Shown here: one piece after another, positions 63,745 to 64,000 of the stretch | How positions within the stretch are numbered: position 1 is the stretch's first letter | Layout of the letters: each line of letters opens with the position of its first letter | Source of the DNA: Paracoccaceae bacterium | Lineage (GTDB): Bacteria > Pseudomonadota > Alphaproteobacteria > Rhodobacterales > Rhodobacteraceae | Length of the DNA stretch: 64,000 bases | NCBI GenBank assembly: GCA_024304985.1 | Contig: JAMWZC010000008.1 | Coordinates: 124,001 to 188,000 of the forward strand | Direction of reading: 5' to 3' | The notes under the pieces: generated by a model | The model's database searches: none | Told to the model about the DNA's origin: nothing | The model's input: the letters and a program-made list of their open reading frames with translations, nothing else | Translations under genes and position numbers: made by a program

Positions 63745-64000
63745 TCAGCCGCGCGCCGCCATGAACTTCTGCAACCGGGCCAGCCCCTCAACAATATCGG
63801 CCGTGGCGCGAGCATAGGAGAACCGCAGCGTGCCGCCCCCGCGCGCGGGGTCGAAATCCAGACCGGGCGTCACGGCCACTCCAGCCGTTTCAAGGATTTC
63901 GGCGGCAAAGGCACGGCTGTCATCGGTCAGATGACTGACATCGGCATAGACGTAGAAGGCTCCATCGGGCGGCGCGATGCGATCAAAGCCCGCCTTTGGC
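63745..64000 (-). CDS. PLP-dependent aminotransferase, C-terminus only
   Basis: The reverse strand from 64000 to the TGA at 63745 reads a C-terminal fragment of about 85 residues: APPDGAFYVYADVSHL, ILETAGVAVTPGLDFDP and LRFSYARATADIVEGLARL. This matches the C-terminal domain of class I/II (aspartate-type) aminotransferases. The N-terminal part with the PLP lysine lies beyond the window. The exact reaction cannot be decided. 77 bases separate it from amiC. Confidence 0.8.
   Translation of the reverse strand, partial: PKAGFDRIAPPDGAFYVYADVSHLTDDSRAFAAEILETAGVAVTPGLDFDPARGGGTLRFSYARATADIVEGLARLQKFMAARG

Overview
The window is a GC-rich chromosomal segment from an alphaproteobacterium of the Rhodobacteraceae (roseobacter/Rhodobacter group). 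This rests on several lineage markers: a yceD-rpmF-plsX-fabH-ihfA-merR block, nagZ-scpA-scpB order with a SPOR-domain gene upstream, a DksA with only one of the four zinc cysteines, a lone RamA-like corrinoid-activating ferredoxin, OlsB, DUF2927/DUF6778/DUF2852 proteins, an Entner-Doudoroff edd-eda pair and a GlnE adenylyltransferase. Genus cannot be told from the sequence alone. Most of the window is ordinary housekeeping chromosome; only one short stretch (about 11.64-12.82 kb) looks foreign.

Layout. 1-3.2 kb (minus): end of a Tad/Flp pilus set (TadG-like, CpaA prepilin peptidase, TPR lipoprotein) plus an M50 membrane protease. 3.3-6.85 kb: a hybrid histidine kinase with receiver and HPt domains, divergent from a LuxR/NarL-type response regulator. 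7-11.5 kb: guaB coupled to an MBL-fold hydrolase, divergent from the RamA-like protein. 11.56-12.8 kb: tRNA-Gly(CCC), a nested inverted repeat and an AT-rich HsdR-N-like nuclease gene. 12.9-18.7 kb: AbrB-type membrane protein, SDR dehydrogenase, PaiB-like protein, Uup ABC-F ATPase, OlsB, BamE. 18.8-24.5 kb (plus): yceD, rpmF, plsX, fabH, ihfA, merR, tRNA-Pro(GGG), two-domain dCTP deaminase. 24.5-31.6 kb (minus): small basic protein, scpB, scpA, nagZ, SPOR protein, argS, dgt. 31.7-36 kb: A-type Fe-S carrier, exonuclease III, a beta-barrel protein, FAD monooxygenase, dksA. 36-40.3 kb (plus): a MoxR ATPase - lipoprotein - small membrane protein - VWA protein group followed by a small Tat-exported protein. 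40.4-44.8 kb: P450, M48 protease, PIN protein coupled to an RlmI-like methyltransferase, DUF6778 lipoprotein. 45-47.6 kb: edd-eda. 47.7-56.1 kb: glnE with a coupled small gene, YbaK deacylase, DUF2852 and RDD membrane proteins, Bpt, and ilvBN behind a complete transcription attenuator. 56.2-64 kb (minus): DUF2189, amidase, prfB, PBP1A, AmiC, and the end of an aminotransferase.

Most informative observations. (1) A full ribosome-mediated attenuator precedes ilvBN: a 15-residue leader peptide with Leu-Val-Ile-Ile-Val codons, a 10-bp antiterminator and a strong terminator ending about 36 bases before ilvB. (2) A LacI/GntR-type operator sits between the -35 and -10 boxes of the edd promoter. (3) Two ATGT(A/G)AA-N5-TTTACAT sites precede the DUF2852 gene. 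(4) A 22-bp repeat with a linked GCGC(C)ATCCGC box is scattered through four intergenic gaps. (5) A compositionally foreign single-gene insertion lies against tRNA-Gly. (6) The MoxR-lipoprotein-VWA group is a coherent, poorly described envelope-associated gene set; it is the best candidate here for an undescribed system, but its function is not readable from sequence. No CRISPR array, prophage, transposase, origin or rRNA operon was seen.
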